From Cyprinodon diabolis (Eukaryota; Chordata; Actinopteri; Cyprinodontiformes; Cyprinodontidae): 64,000 nucleotides of DNA. Location: positions 2,648,520-2,712,519 of the forward strand of contig CM060071.1 in assembly GCA_030533445.1 (NCBI GenBank). The letters are read 5' to 3'. A program made the position numbers and the translations under genes. Below, in pieces: positions 53,851-64,000 of the stretch. How positions within the stretch are numbered: the first letter of the stretch is position 1; each line of letters begins with the position of its first letter. The notes beneath the pieces were generated by a model. It was not told the DNA's origin, ran no database searches, and saw only the letters and a program-made list of their open reading frames with translations.

Positions 53851-56047
53851 ACGAACATCAACTTTTGGCATTCAAGACCACCATGGAATTAGCATAGCAT
53901 AAAAACTGTGCTTAAGTATGGGAACCTATCAAAAATAGAATAAACAAGTGATAGAGTCTTTACAACCAAGTTTATAATCTATGAAACTTCAACATGGAGT
54001 TTCATATTTATTATTTTAAGTGTTGCTAAAATAAAGTCCCCCTTTTTTTTCATGAGCTGGATTTTATATTTGCACCCCAAACCGCTGACCCCACTGATTA
54101 CTCATTCCTTAGTTGCCCCTGTTTGAAATCCAATGGGAGTAGCAGGGGTGTAATTACTCATCCCAATTATTGCATTCACAATAACTGAACAATCTAAACA
54201 TTTCATCTGATAGACAATTTAATGTAAAATATTTCAGTTTAAACAAAAAGGATTCCTGATTTAAACCACAGTCACTAAAAGGTGCTAAAACAGGCTCTTT
54301 ACAGCCCCAGCAGTTGCCCCAATGGGAATATGTTGTTGTTTAAAGGCTTAAAGGATGATTTGAAAATTATTTAGACTGCCAAGATTATGGGTTTTCTATC
54401 CAGCATTAGAAGATTAAACACACAGTTTGTTAGACCACATGTAACAAGGCAAATACACCAACACAGAGACTGTGGCGACATGAGACGTGTGCGGATTGAG
54501 TTGAGGCTGAAAGAGGAGACTGCAGATGGAGCTGATTAGTAGAGTCTGCAGAGGGTTCCCCATGTGTTGCCATCTCCATGGTAGTCTGAGTGTGTGAGGT
54601 GAGACATTATATCTGTTTGTAAGGCATCGCTTCTGCGCTTGTAAACACAGCAAGGCTTTGCCTGGAATTATTACTAGGAGCTGTAAGTCGGAGGAGAAGC
54701 TCTTAAAGAGCAAGATGGCAAGCAGAGATAAAAAGGCATGGCAAATTGAATCAGGGAGCAGCGCTGAGAGGCGGCAGCAGAGATGCACTGCGTTCAAGTC
54801 ATCTGGACATGTCAGTGGAGGAGGAATTAAGGGAAGACGGGTTCTGGTTGTCCATGAAGATGGGGAGGTTGGGAGGGATAGGGAGGCTTCAGGGGTGACG
54901 TGTTTTTCTCGGCTTCTGGCTGAACAGAAATGGAAGAAACCCTAGCTTCATTCAACCTCGTCTATCTAACAAGGGGTGAGCTTTTTATTTACCAATCTAA
55001 CAAAATATTATCACAGGATTGTTTTATGACACAAGGTTCACAAACACAAGGTCCATATTGTCGAATATTTCATCATCAATGTGAGTAAAAGCAGGGTTTA
55101 CATGGGTCGAACACAAACGTCTGTTCTCTCACCTAAGATGCCAGAAGAAGCAGCATTAACTTCATTCCTTTCCGGCCCGGTCAAATAGTTAAAAATGGGG
55201 AACATTCGCTGCCATCTGATGGTTGCAAAGCCCCAAATTCCCTGGCTCCATGGTTGCCATATATGGCAGATGCTAAGCAGATGTTTGATGTAAAGAGGAG
55301 ATAATGTACAGACCACCTCCTATGCAACCAAACCACATAAATACAAGCACAGCAGGAGGACCTTTCAAACACTGCAGATTAACCAGCAAATCAGAGCGGG
55401 GGGAGCCCATCTCCCCAGAGCCCCAGATTCTACTGGTGACCCCAGAGTTGGTTAATGACTAAAGGGCATATTAGCTCCCCAAATCTCTTCAGTCACGCAG
55501 AGGCGCTGCATTTTATACTGCAGTATTACCCAACAAGCTGCAACGCAAACATCAGATAATCTAGGCTGAAACTGCATCATATGATGTTTAAGTAAAATGC
55601 GATTTCATTTCAGTAATCAGTAGCACGCGTGTAGGAAGTTAAGACGGTAGAGCTGATTGAGTTATCTGATAAAATGGTTCAACGTCACATGGTTGCTGTT
55701 TTTTTCCGTGTGAAAATCAAAATGTATTTTTGTCATTTGCATGTTTTTTTTTCGGTAATGTAAAGAGAAAAGGGGGAGTTAATAAATATCTATTCTTCAT
55801 CTATCCTGTAAATTTGGCCGAGGGGTTAAAACAAGGAGCTTTTTTTCTAATGAAGACCCCAAAATCTGCCCCTCTGGCTCCCTGAATAAGACCCTTAACC
55901 TGGGATGCACCGATCCACATATTTCACTTCCATCCCATCGTTATACTTGAAGTTGTTATTTTCAGATCCAGATGCTTTTCCAATACCAGAGCTCTGTTTA
56001 TTTCAATGTTATCATAAGTACAAACTCCCCTCTACCAACAAGTACGA
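53851..56047. other. Intron sequence; hAT-end-like string near 55904
   Basis: GGGATGCACCGATCCACAT near 55904 resembles a hAT terminal sequence, but no partner end was found. A 127-codon minus frame (54414-54797) has no recognisable domain. Confidence 0.3.
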
Positions 56048-56055
56048 TGTATAAA

Positions 56056-56612
56056 CAGTGGCGGTTCTAGACCAAATGTACCAGGGGGGGCAGGAGGGGG
56101 CCAGCGTGTTTTCATGGGGGCACAGAAAAGCATGAAAACAAAAACAGGCCAAGGGATTCAAATAAATTAAGATAGCTGCATGAAGTGAAATTTCTATTCA
56201 ATTAGGTTTCATTAAAATTCTAAATGTCTTAATAGGTCAATATACATTCAGAATTTAGGAATTTTACTTTTTTTTAAACTTAATTTAAGTTGAAAATACA
56301 GTTGTCTATAAAATCTGAATTAAAATTTAAGAAAAACTGTTAAAATTAGCTGTAAAAAGTAGAGCATTTTTTCTTTTTACATTTGTTTTGGAAAAAAACA
56401 TTTAGCAGATGTAAACTGGGATCCTATCTCAATACCACTTATGCTATGTTTTAAACAGTTAATAAAACAGAATTTGTAAAGCCCATATCAGCCCATATCG
56501 TCATTAGAATTTCTTTGAGTATTAGGTCTTCAGTACAGGGGCCATAACAGGGGCCAGGACTTGATCTACAGGGGCGCCGGCCCCCTTTGGCCCCTGTCTA
56601 GAACCGCCCATG
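56056..56612. mobile_element. Non-autonomous hAT element, complete
   Basis: TGTATAAA lies on both sides (56048-56055, 56613-56620). The ends are CAGTGGCGGTTCTAGACC and, from the right, CATGGGCGGTTCTAGACAGG. An 8-bp duplication with CAGTGGCGG-type ends is diagnostic of hAT. The 557-bp interior has no transposase. Confidence 0.85.
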
Positions 56613-56620
56613 TGTATAAA

Positions 56621-58140
56621 TGTATATGTGTACTATATCCCAAAAGGCAACTTGATATTAGTATAAAGTCAAAAATTAAACTGTGAATCATGTTACAAGG
56701 ACAAGTTCTGTCCTAAGAAACACATATTTAACTGTAAAAGTTCAAATTGACTGTATTTATTAAATCAAAGACCCTTTTACCTTTAACCTCAGGTTGCTCC
56801 CCAGACAGGCGTCAGTGCTGTCATCAGGAGGGTTTAAATACAGAATCAAATTTCCACACTGTGGGACAATTAAGGTATATTAAAAACGCAAAGTTGTGAT
56901 AATTGTAGCTCCAAAAAGTTCTTGTCATAGTTGTGAAGAGAATTACAGCCGTTATTATCAGAGAAGTGTTCAAAATAAAGCCCGAGCTGTTCACTTTGGA
57001 AGCTTCAAAACCTTTGTGCCAGATTAGGAATTATTGGAAGACATCAAATGGTGACACTAACTGCACTATTTGTGGTTATAACTAAAAGTAAAAGCTAATG
57101 TGAGTTTATCTTTAACCATTTTGTATTTGGTTTAAAATATTTGTGGCGTTCGGTTTAACTGCATAGCTGTGTAACAACAACGGCTCTCTTTCAGATTTCT
57201 GCTCCTTATATTTAACTAAGAATCAGGGGAAAAAATCTGAAACATTTGCAAATTGGAGGTTTTTAAACTTTGATCGGTTGACCCCATCAGTGTTCATTGT
57301 TAAACTGCTACAAAGCTATTTTTTATCGCTCTTCTTTAAATCATTTCAATAACAAATAAAATAAAGTGTCATAGATATAATCTATGATACAGTGATCTGA
57401 ATCCTGATTGGTGTCCCTGCTGATATGGAAAGCGTACCATTTTTATTACTAAACCAAAGTAGGTTAAAGTGGAGCTACAGCGAGGCAGTGAGAACATCTG
57501 TGTACATGCAGTATATATGCTGAACTTCCACTCTGACAGACTCATACTGGGCTTATGAAGAGTCTTGGAGGGCGGGTGTATGTGGGATTAGTGCCAGCTG
57601 GCTGGGGTGTCTCTGTGCTCATGTGCGGTCCCACCACATGTCGCTTTGTCTGTGCAAATGACCCGCGGTGTAATGCAGAGCATGTCTCAAAGGGATTTGG
57701 GACAGTCGGCTTCAGATTAGTGTCTGGATCCAGAGGAAGTGTCCTTGTCTTTCCCGCCTCCATGCACGTGACACGGTGGCTCCAAAGCCAAGCTGGGTAA
57801 CAAGGGTTACCGGCTCATCCACTTTTAGTCATTACACAGGTTAAAGTTGCTGGTTCAAAGCCACTGAATCTGGATAATTCCCCTCTTACACACCGCTTGT
57901 AGCCCTGCCAGCATTAAGGGAGGGTTGGAGTTTTACTGGGTTTAGTTTAAATCAGTTCTTTATAGTTTGGCAGTTAGATTTCTGTTTTAAATTCCGTATA
58001 TAGATACCAACTAATGACCTTAATGGGGATTGACATGTGACCAGAACTAGGATAATCTAACATGCAACTCTTTGCAGTGATTCCCAGCAGCAAAAACCTC
58101 ATATTAATTAAAGCAGGAAGGTTAAACATCATCTTTAGAG
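56621..58140. other. Intron sequence, no gene
   Basis: 57540-57800 is GC-richer with short frames on both strands but no recognised motif. Confidence 0.3.
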
Positions 58141-58198
58141 CGCTAAATCCGGGCATACACTGTGCATTTTTTTTTTCAGTTGTTGCACGCAGCTACAG

Positions 58199-58236
58199 CT
58201 ATGAACTCACACTGTACGTACAGTGTGAGTTCATAG
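58199..58236. repeat. Perfect 38-bp palindrome
   Basis: The 19-base arm CTATGAACTCACACTGTAC is followed directly by its exact reverse complement with no loop. The surrounding ATACACTGTGCATTTTTT suggests the centre of a MITE. Confidence 0.9.
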
Positions 58237-58499
58237 TTCACGATGCATTTGCGGCCCAACGCTCTGATGCGATCTACCTGCTCACACTGCACGTCTAAAA
58301 ACCACATCGGACTCCGCAGAGAGAGATACAGTAGTGCTACTGGTACTATGTATCCGGAAGCCAAACCAGTAGAAGCGGAATATGAAGCTCACTAGAGTGA
58401 AACAGGCTGCCTTGGCAATTTTGTGCTGAAAGCCCTAAAAAGAAAAGGCAGCAACGGCTCGTGCACGCTATCATGGGAGCGGGTACAGAGTTGTGCATG

Positions 58500-58566
58500 T
58501 GCATTTTTGTTGTACATGCACAACAAAAATGCATGTACATTTTTGTTGTACAAAAATGTACATGCA
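58500..58566. repeat. Two overlapping perfect hairpins
   Basis: Hairpin 1 has 14-bp arms at 58500-58513 and 58520-58533 with a 6-nt loop. Hairpin 2 has 17-bp arms at 58530-58546 and 58550-58566 with a 3-nt loop. Both are built from TGCATTTTTGTTGT/TGTACAT units. Confidence 0.85.
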
Positions 58567-58648
58567 TTTTACACAGGTTGAAGTTGTTTAAAACGCTCTC
58601 TTTTACACAACTTGGTGTTCAGATTGAATATCTGAACACCTCGTAGGA

Positions 58649-59034
58649 CAGGGGTCACCAACCTTTTAAGGCTGAGGGCTACTTCATGGCTACCGAGTCA
58701 TAGGAAGGGCTACCAATACTGACCTATGAACTGGAGGGATCAGTGTTCATCTACAGTAAATCTCATCCATAAAAACTAATTTTTATTCTTATTTTGTTCT
58801 TTTATTCATTTCTAATTTTCTTTTTAATATTGTCATTTTGAAACCACTGAAATATGATGAAATAGTTAACATGATGAAATAATACATGAATGATTAAAAA
58901 GAAGAGCAACAGAATAAAAAAAATTAAACTTAACCCACTGAGTGAGTTGTTCTGTTTTCAGAAGACGAAGAGGGCCTCCCATGTGGTCCTTGAGTGCCTC
59001 TTGGTGCCCGCGGGCACCGCGTCGGTGACCCCTG
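58649..59034. mobile_element. Non-autonomous hAT element, complete
   Basis: TCGTAGGA at 58641-58648 and 59035-59042 is a perfect 8-bp target duplication. The ends are CAGGGGTCACCAACC and, inverted, CAGGGGTCACCGACG, a classic hAT start. The 386-bp element has no coding capacity. It landed beside a hairpin built from GGTGTTCAGAT and its inverse. Confidence 0.85.
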
Positions 59035-59042
59035 TCGTAGGA

Positions 59043-62000
59043 GGTGTTCAGAGTTAGATAACGGTGGAGAACACTGGTGAACAACCAGTGTAATGAAGAC
59101 TAAAGCACATCCAGGTTAGGCTATATAACAGAGGCCCAGCATTTGAAACGTTTTAGCAAGAAAATGGGAGGGAAAAATGTAAAAATTCAAAACCTCCCAT
59201 GAAATTTCACCTGAAGCAAAAATCTGAGCAAATTTTCCAAAATTTGCAAAGATCCTCTACTAAAATTTTTTAGGGACATGAAACAATATAAATATATTTA
59301 ATCTCTGCAAGTCTGGTTCAAATTCTGTGACAAACCTTAACAAACCAAAGTATTGAACAACGGGGCAAAGATCCTTCACAATGATGTGAAACACGGTCTA
59401 ATAGGACTGATGGTGCATGCCTCGATACTCACACATTTGTTTTGGTTTAATTTTATAATTTTTTTACCTGTTAATAATATATGTTCTGATTTTATGTCAT
59501 AATAATTAAATTCCTTCAGCTGGAAAAAGTTGGATTCAGTCTTAACTAGCTTGTGTCCCACTGGCTCCTTCTCTGATCTTAATTATATCATTCCGGTTTG
59601 ATGATCCTTTTTTGATTATTCAGCACAAATCAATAACTCTGTTATTAGGTTTTTGACACATCTAGATCGTATTTGTCTATAATGCCTTTTGACTCAACTT
59701 TTACATAAAATACTACGTTTGTTATGATTAACAGCTTTTCTTTATCTGAAATTTAAAAAAACTTTCTGAGGCTATACCTTCTGTCTGTTGTTTTCCAAAA
59801 TTGAGCTGTTTGGGGTGGTATTTGGCTCCAGTCCCCCCAACTGATCTGTACAATGAAAATATCTCCATCAGCTGACAAGAATATTTATACAACAATGACC
59901 ATCTGCCCTATTTACTAGAGGGCAAACAAGCAAACATCAACCGCTCACGATTTCCAGCAGAAAGCCGGTTTTGCGCTGGAAACCGGTTTCCAGCTCAAAT
60001 TCCAATCTGGCGGCAGGGGGAAATGTAAAGGTTGTGGCTGGGAAGTCTAGCTCCCAGAATAAATAGGCCCAGCAGATCGACTCAGAGTTATTGAGATTTC
60101 AAGCTTGGCTTGGTGTACAAGCTTGGCTGCAACAGACGAGCATGTGTTGTACAAGCCGTGCACAGGGACCAAAGAGAGTCCACCAAAGTTAATTCTGCTA
60201 CTTGCAAATGAACTTTGTAACATTTGTATGCAAGAAAAGGCAATAAAGGAAGAACACATGAGACAGCATTGTGAGATGAAGAGACTAGGGCTGTTCCTTT
60301 TGTGACATAAATGTTACTCCAATACTAAAGGCATACTGTTTGTCATTCTCTAAGATTAAATTTTGAATGACATAAAAAGGCGAGACAAGACAAAATACAA
60401 TTATTCTTTCTTTCATATAGTGAGCTTTGCAATATGAATGAGTCTGTTGGTGAATGGACAATAGAAATAGGCTCTGCCTTGCCTTGTTGGAAAAGCATGG
60501 TTAAGACTTGTTCTCAGCTCAGGAACTAGGACCCGTATGATATCTGGTTGTTCAATAGGTTTGCCTAAATAAAAGATGTAGGTATGACTTATAAATATAT
60601 TCCTGCAAAAAGGTCTGATGTTGCAGGGGCAGGTACTGAAAAGTGCTTGGAACATGGTCTTGATGCCAGTTTGTTTCAGCCTTTATCCAGCCTCATGTAG
60701 AAGGGCTGGTCATATCACAGGTTATTTGCATTACAATAGGGACAGTTAGCAAGGCAGAGTGAATACACAAACTTGCAGAGGGGAGGGGGGCTTGCAGGAA
60801 AACTGAAAATCTCTGGGACATCTAGTGTTAATCTAGCATTCACTTTTTGTAAATTACTCAATAAATTACACAAGTTAAGGCTTGTGGGGCAAATAAATCT
60901 TACATTTTAATTTCCGCACATAGCTAGCATATACTTTTCATTGGTGGCACTGGTAAAGGTGTGATATCAGCTCAGTCCGTCTATCTGTCCTTTTTTATTA
61001 TCTGATCGACGAATCAAATGGCGGTTAAAATATGCTTACGGTCATTTTACTTAAATTTAGACTGAAACGGGCCTGGATCTCTGACATAAAACGTGTTTAC
61101 GGGGCGGGCAGTGATAGCTGTGCAGCTGGAGCCAGAGCATTTAGGCACACATACAGGAAACGACTCTCCATGGACCCCCTGACCTCTAGATAGTCCTCAG
61201 CCTTTGAGCGCTTCATTGTTGTTCAACTTTAGAACGGTACATTTAAGCCTAGTTGGATCCGGTTGGCCTAATTATCTGTAGCTGTAGCCCAACCCTGTGG
61301 GATGAATTGACTAAAGTTTCTTTCTGCTTTTAATGTAAGTGCAGTGGGATAAGAGTTTAGAAGCAATTCCTTAAGTGCAGCATCAAAGAGGGAAACAGCC
61401 TTAAAACTTTCTGAAAGCTCTAATTGGCTTTAAAGGCCCGTCCCAACACTCACAGTTGTTACATGAGAGCAGAGAAGAGCCCGGAGTCTGCAGCGCTAAT
61501 TCAGTTCTTTGTTTTCATATCGTCCACCATTGTTCATTCAAATGGCCCTTTGCTGTGTGTTAAAACAGGCCAGAGGAAATCCCACTGCCCTCTATCCTGT
61601 ATCTGCTGCTAATCAGCACTATGAAGAGGGTGAGGAAGCCTTTTGGTGTTATTTGTTAAACTATATGCATCAATTTATTGACCTGGATTTATTTAGATTC
61701 CCCTAAAATCAGAATTAACCTGATATCAGGAGTAATTTTAAAGAATTTAAACATGGTTCTAGTTTTTTAACCTTTCGTTTTAGCAAGAAACCCAGAAATG
61801 ATCAAGTTTAGTTTTTTATTAAAGTCTTTGATAAGTACTTTAATTACACATATTGCTACTTATTGTAATGTTGAGGGTAAAAAGTATCTAATTATAAAAA
61901 TCATACATTTCTAAATCATAGTTAAAAACTTAATTTTTTTTTTAATTATTCCTCTTCTGATGCTGAATTCTGCCACTCCTGATGAGGCTGAAGATCTGAG

Positions 62001-63576
62001 GCAGCCGAGCCTTTGGGGCGGCGGCCCCCATCGGCCACCACACTGCTGTCGCTCTCGATGACACATCATAAGTTGTGTTTTTTATTTTTGTTTTGTTTTA
62101 CCTTAGCGCGTAAAGCCTCTGTCATGACATTTGGATTCTGTTCTTTATAAAACCACCACCTCCACCTTTGCTCAGTGAGCTGCTTCTTTGAGCAGATGAT
62201 CTTTTTTTTGTTTTGTTTATTTTGTTTATTAATGTACACTCGTTTTTCTTTGGCTGTAATCTTTATTTAATCTCCATAAGAATGGGTTGGCCTCTCCATG
62301 TTTGTGCTACAGCATCGGGGTTTGGGGATTCTGCTGAGTTATTGGATTTCTTTTACATGTTAGTTCTCACTTATGTTTGTTTTCTATTGTTATTTTTAAT
62401 TATTGTATATTTTTTTGTTCTGCCTTAAACATGTTATATATTTGCCATAGTAGTTTTGCTTGTTTACCTTTTGTGAGTTATTTTCTCATCTATGTTTCAC
62501 GCTATATATATATATAATTGGATAGGTTCCCCCTGGCGTTACCCCCTGTTTAAACATTTGTGCCTCAGTCAATTCCTTCAGTAAATCAGCAGATTCAGTT
62601 CACCTGTGTTTCCTTCCTTACCTGCTCCCATGTTCGTCTTTACTTTGTTCCCTTTTTGTTTTTCACTGGATCATCTTTGTTTCAGGTGGTTCTTCCTTGT
62701 CTGTTTGCCTTTTTTCATACCACCCACCCACGTTTAAGTTTCTTTTACTAATAATAGACCTTAAGAATCGTTTTCCTGCCCCTCTGTTTATCTGCACTCT
62801 GGCCCACAGCACAACTCTGACAACCAGGGCGTCACGTAGAAAGACCCCATTTGCTTAACCTGATTTGCTCCTTGTGGGGAACGTCTGCCTTTGTGTCAGT
62901 TGTTGGGATTTAAATGGCATTCAAATTCCGGTTTGCAAATATTTAGCACCTGCAAATGTGTTTGTAGAGTGCAGCGGACAACTGACCTGAACAATATGTA
63001 CTGAGGCAAATGGAACGCGTTAAAGTAAGAAAGTGATAAATCCATCCCTTCCTCTTGGCTGTTTTTGCTCTGAGCTATAAAACGCTTAGGGCATCCGGGT
63101 GGTAGTGGGTTGGGTTGAACTGCCAAATTCACATTTAATGAAAGAAAAACTAATCTGGCTTAGTTTTATTAATAGTTCTTTCCCCCTGAGCCAAATGGAG
63201 AAGGAGGGAGGGGCATGGGAAAATAATTAAGACTCTTCGCCTTCTCTGATTCTGCAGTTAATTAAGAGGAACAACCAGGCTCTTGATTTCTGCTCCTTAA
63301 GTTGATGGAGGTCGAACAGCTGCAGCTTTTCACTCCATTCTTCTTCGTAGTGAGGTTCATTAATCGATTTTCAGCTCTTTCTGCAACTTTCAGAACTAGA
63401 TTGGATTTAGGGAGGAATTTAGTCGCTGGTTCTCATCTAACTTGACAAGTTTCAGACATTTTTATCCTTATTTTGTGGCTTTGTGAGATAAAGCAAGTAC
63501 TGAAGGGAAAGAGAATTATGAGTTGTTTGCAGTTAAAACTGGAAGTTTTATATTTTTTTCCCATCATGTCTTTCAG
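59043..63576. other. 3' part of cytohesin intron 1, no further gene
   Basis: A perfect 20-bp palindrome, GCTGGAAACCGGTTTCCAGC, lies at 59975-59994. Otherwise short frames and AT-rich sequence; the pyrimidine tract and CAG at 63574-63576 precede exon 2. Confidence 0.35.
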
Positions 63577-63659
63577 TCCCAGAGGATCTGTCCCTGGAAG
63601 AGAGGGATGAGCTGTCAAACATCCGACGGAGGAAGAGGGAGCTGCTCGATGACATTGAG
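63577..63659 (+). CDS. cyth3: Cytohesin-3-like, exon 2
   Basis: After the acceptor TCTTTCAG, the exon completes the split Val codon and encodes PEDLSLEERDELSNIRRRKR and then ELLDDIE, ending at the donor GTACAT. This is the start of the N-terminal coiled coil of cytohesins, which mediates dimerisation and adaptor binding. IRRRK(Q/R)ELL is shared by cytohesins 1-3, while PEDLSLEER and DDIE favour cytohesin-3. The 83-bp length keeps the reading phase. Cytohesin-1 is the main alternative. The following 341 bp are the start of intron 2. Confidence 0.85.
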
Positions 63660-64000
63660 GTACATTTTCACAGTCCTGATCAGAAAGTAAGGGTACCTAT
63701 GAGGGTCAGAAACATCACCAGTCAAAGTACATCTGTTGATTTTTTTCTTCCTGAAGGAAAATGTAAAAATGCTCAGATGTGATCTGAAACGGAAAAGGTA
63801 AAACATGAGGAACTTCCTCTAATATTTCTATTAAGGTTTGAGCTTTTAAAGAAAGAATCAAAAATCTATTTCTGTGAAATTATTTGTTCACTTTCTAAAA
63901 TTGGGTATTCACCTTTGCATTATTGTGAAAAGTTTTTTTAACAATCTGAGGTGTTGTTTTTATCTTATTCTGTTTATTTTACTTTGTGTTTGTATGAATA

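Larger units (their letters stand above)
35998..63576 (+). other. cyth3: Cytohesin intron 1 (27.6 kb)
   Basis: Bounded by GTAAGA and TTTCAG in matching phase. It opens with a GGAT array and holds the LTR, TTAA, hAT, LINE and SINE insertions listed separately. Long first introns in vertebrate genes often carry enhancers, but none can be named from sequence alone. Confidence 0.75.

Noticed and set aside
54414..54797. 127-codon minus-strand frame in the cytohesin intron
   Set aside because: No recognisable motif, no splice signals considered convincing, and hydrophobic/low-information composition.

Overview
The window looks like nuclear DNA of a ray-finned (teleost) fish. Exons are short and bounded by GT/AG splice sites in matching phase, introns are long, and there are C2H2 zinc-finger exons of the teleost-expanded type. 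The DNA is crowded with transposons typical of fish: L1- and L2/CR1-like LINEs, tRNA-derived SINEs, and hAT, piggyBac, TTAA (T2/Kolobok-like) and CACTG elements. No bacterial-style operon, rRNA gene, CRISPR array or functional tRNA gene was seen.

Host genes. (1) A minus-strand zinc-finger-type first exon at 172-351, whose remaining exons lie beyond the left edge. (2) A plus-strand C2H2 zinc-finger gene: a short exon at 13279-13342, a 5.7-kb transposon-filled intron, and a terminal exon at 19049-20295 with 12 fingers. (3) The start of a plus-strand cytohesin gene, most like cytohesin-3: a six-codon first coding exon at 35979-35997 behind a GC/CRE-bearing promoter, a 27.6-kb first intron, and exon 2 at 63577-63659. 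The gene continues past the right edge. The two cytohesin exons join in phase to give the conserved N-terminus.

Mobile DNA by region. 0.8-3.9 kb: a long-inverted-repeat element with 8-bp target duplications, holding a CACTG element that itself holds a SINE. 6.6-13.1 kb: a truncated L1 with a 15-bp target duplication, then an almost full-length L1 (ORF1 intact, ORF2 broken) nested in an AAG-tailed repeat inside a DNA transposon. 13.5-15.1 kb: a TTAA-flanked element carrying a YqaJ/SWIM-protein-like first exon at one end and a THAP first exon at the other, both reading inward. 16.8-17.9 kb: a SINE whose tail has grown into about 0.9 kb of tetranucleotide repeat. 26-27.6 kb: a 1.6-kb CCAT/AGAT array with a 180-bp higher-order duplication. 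36.0-36.8 kb: a GGAT array starting about 34 bp after the cytohesin exon 1 donor. Inside the cytohesin intron: a solo LTR (40.8-41.6 kb), a 0.9-kb near-perfect palindromic TTAA element (52.0-52.9 kb), two hAT-type elements with perfect 8-bp duplications (56.1-56.6 and 58.6-59.0 kb), LINE and SINE remnants and several perfect palindromes.

The best candidates for something not yet described are the two-gene TTAA element (13510-15068) and the long-inverted-repeat element (798-3928). All family names rest on sequence features visible here plus remembered family hallmarks; no database search was possible.
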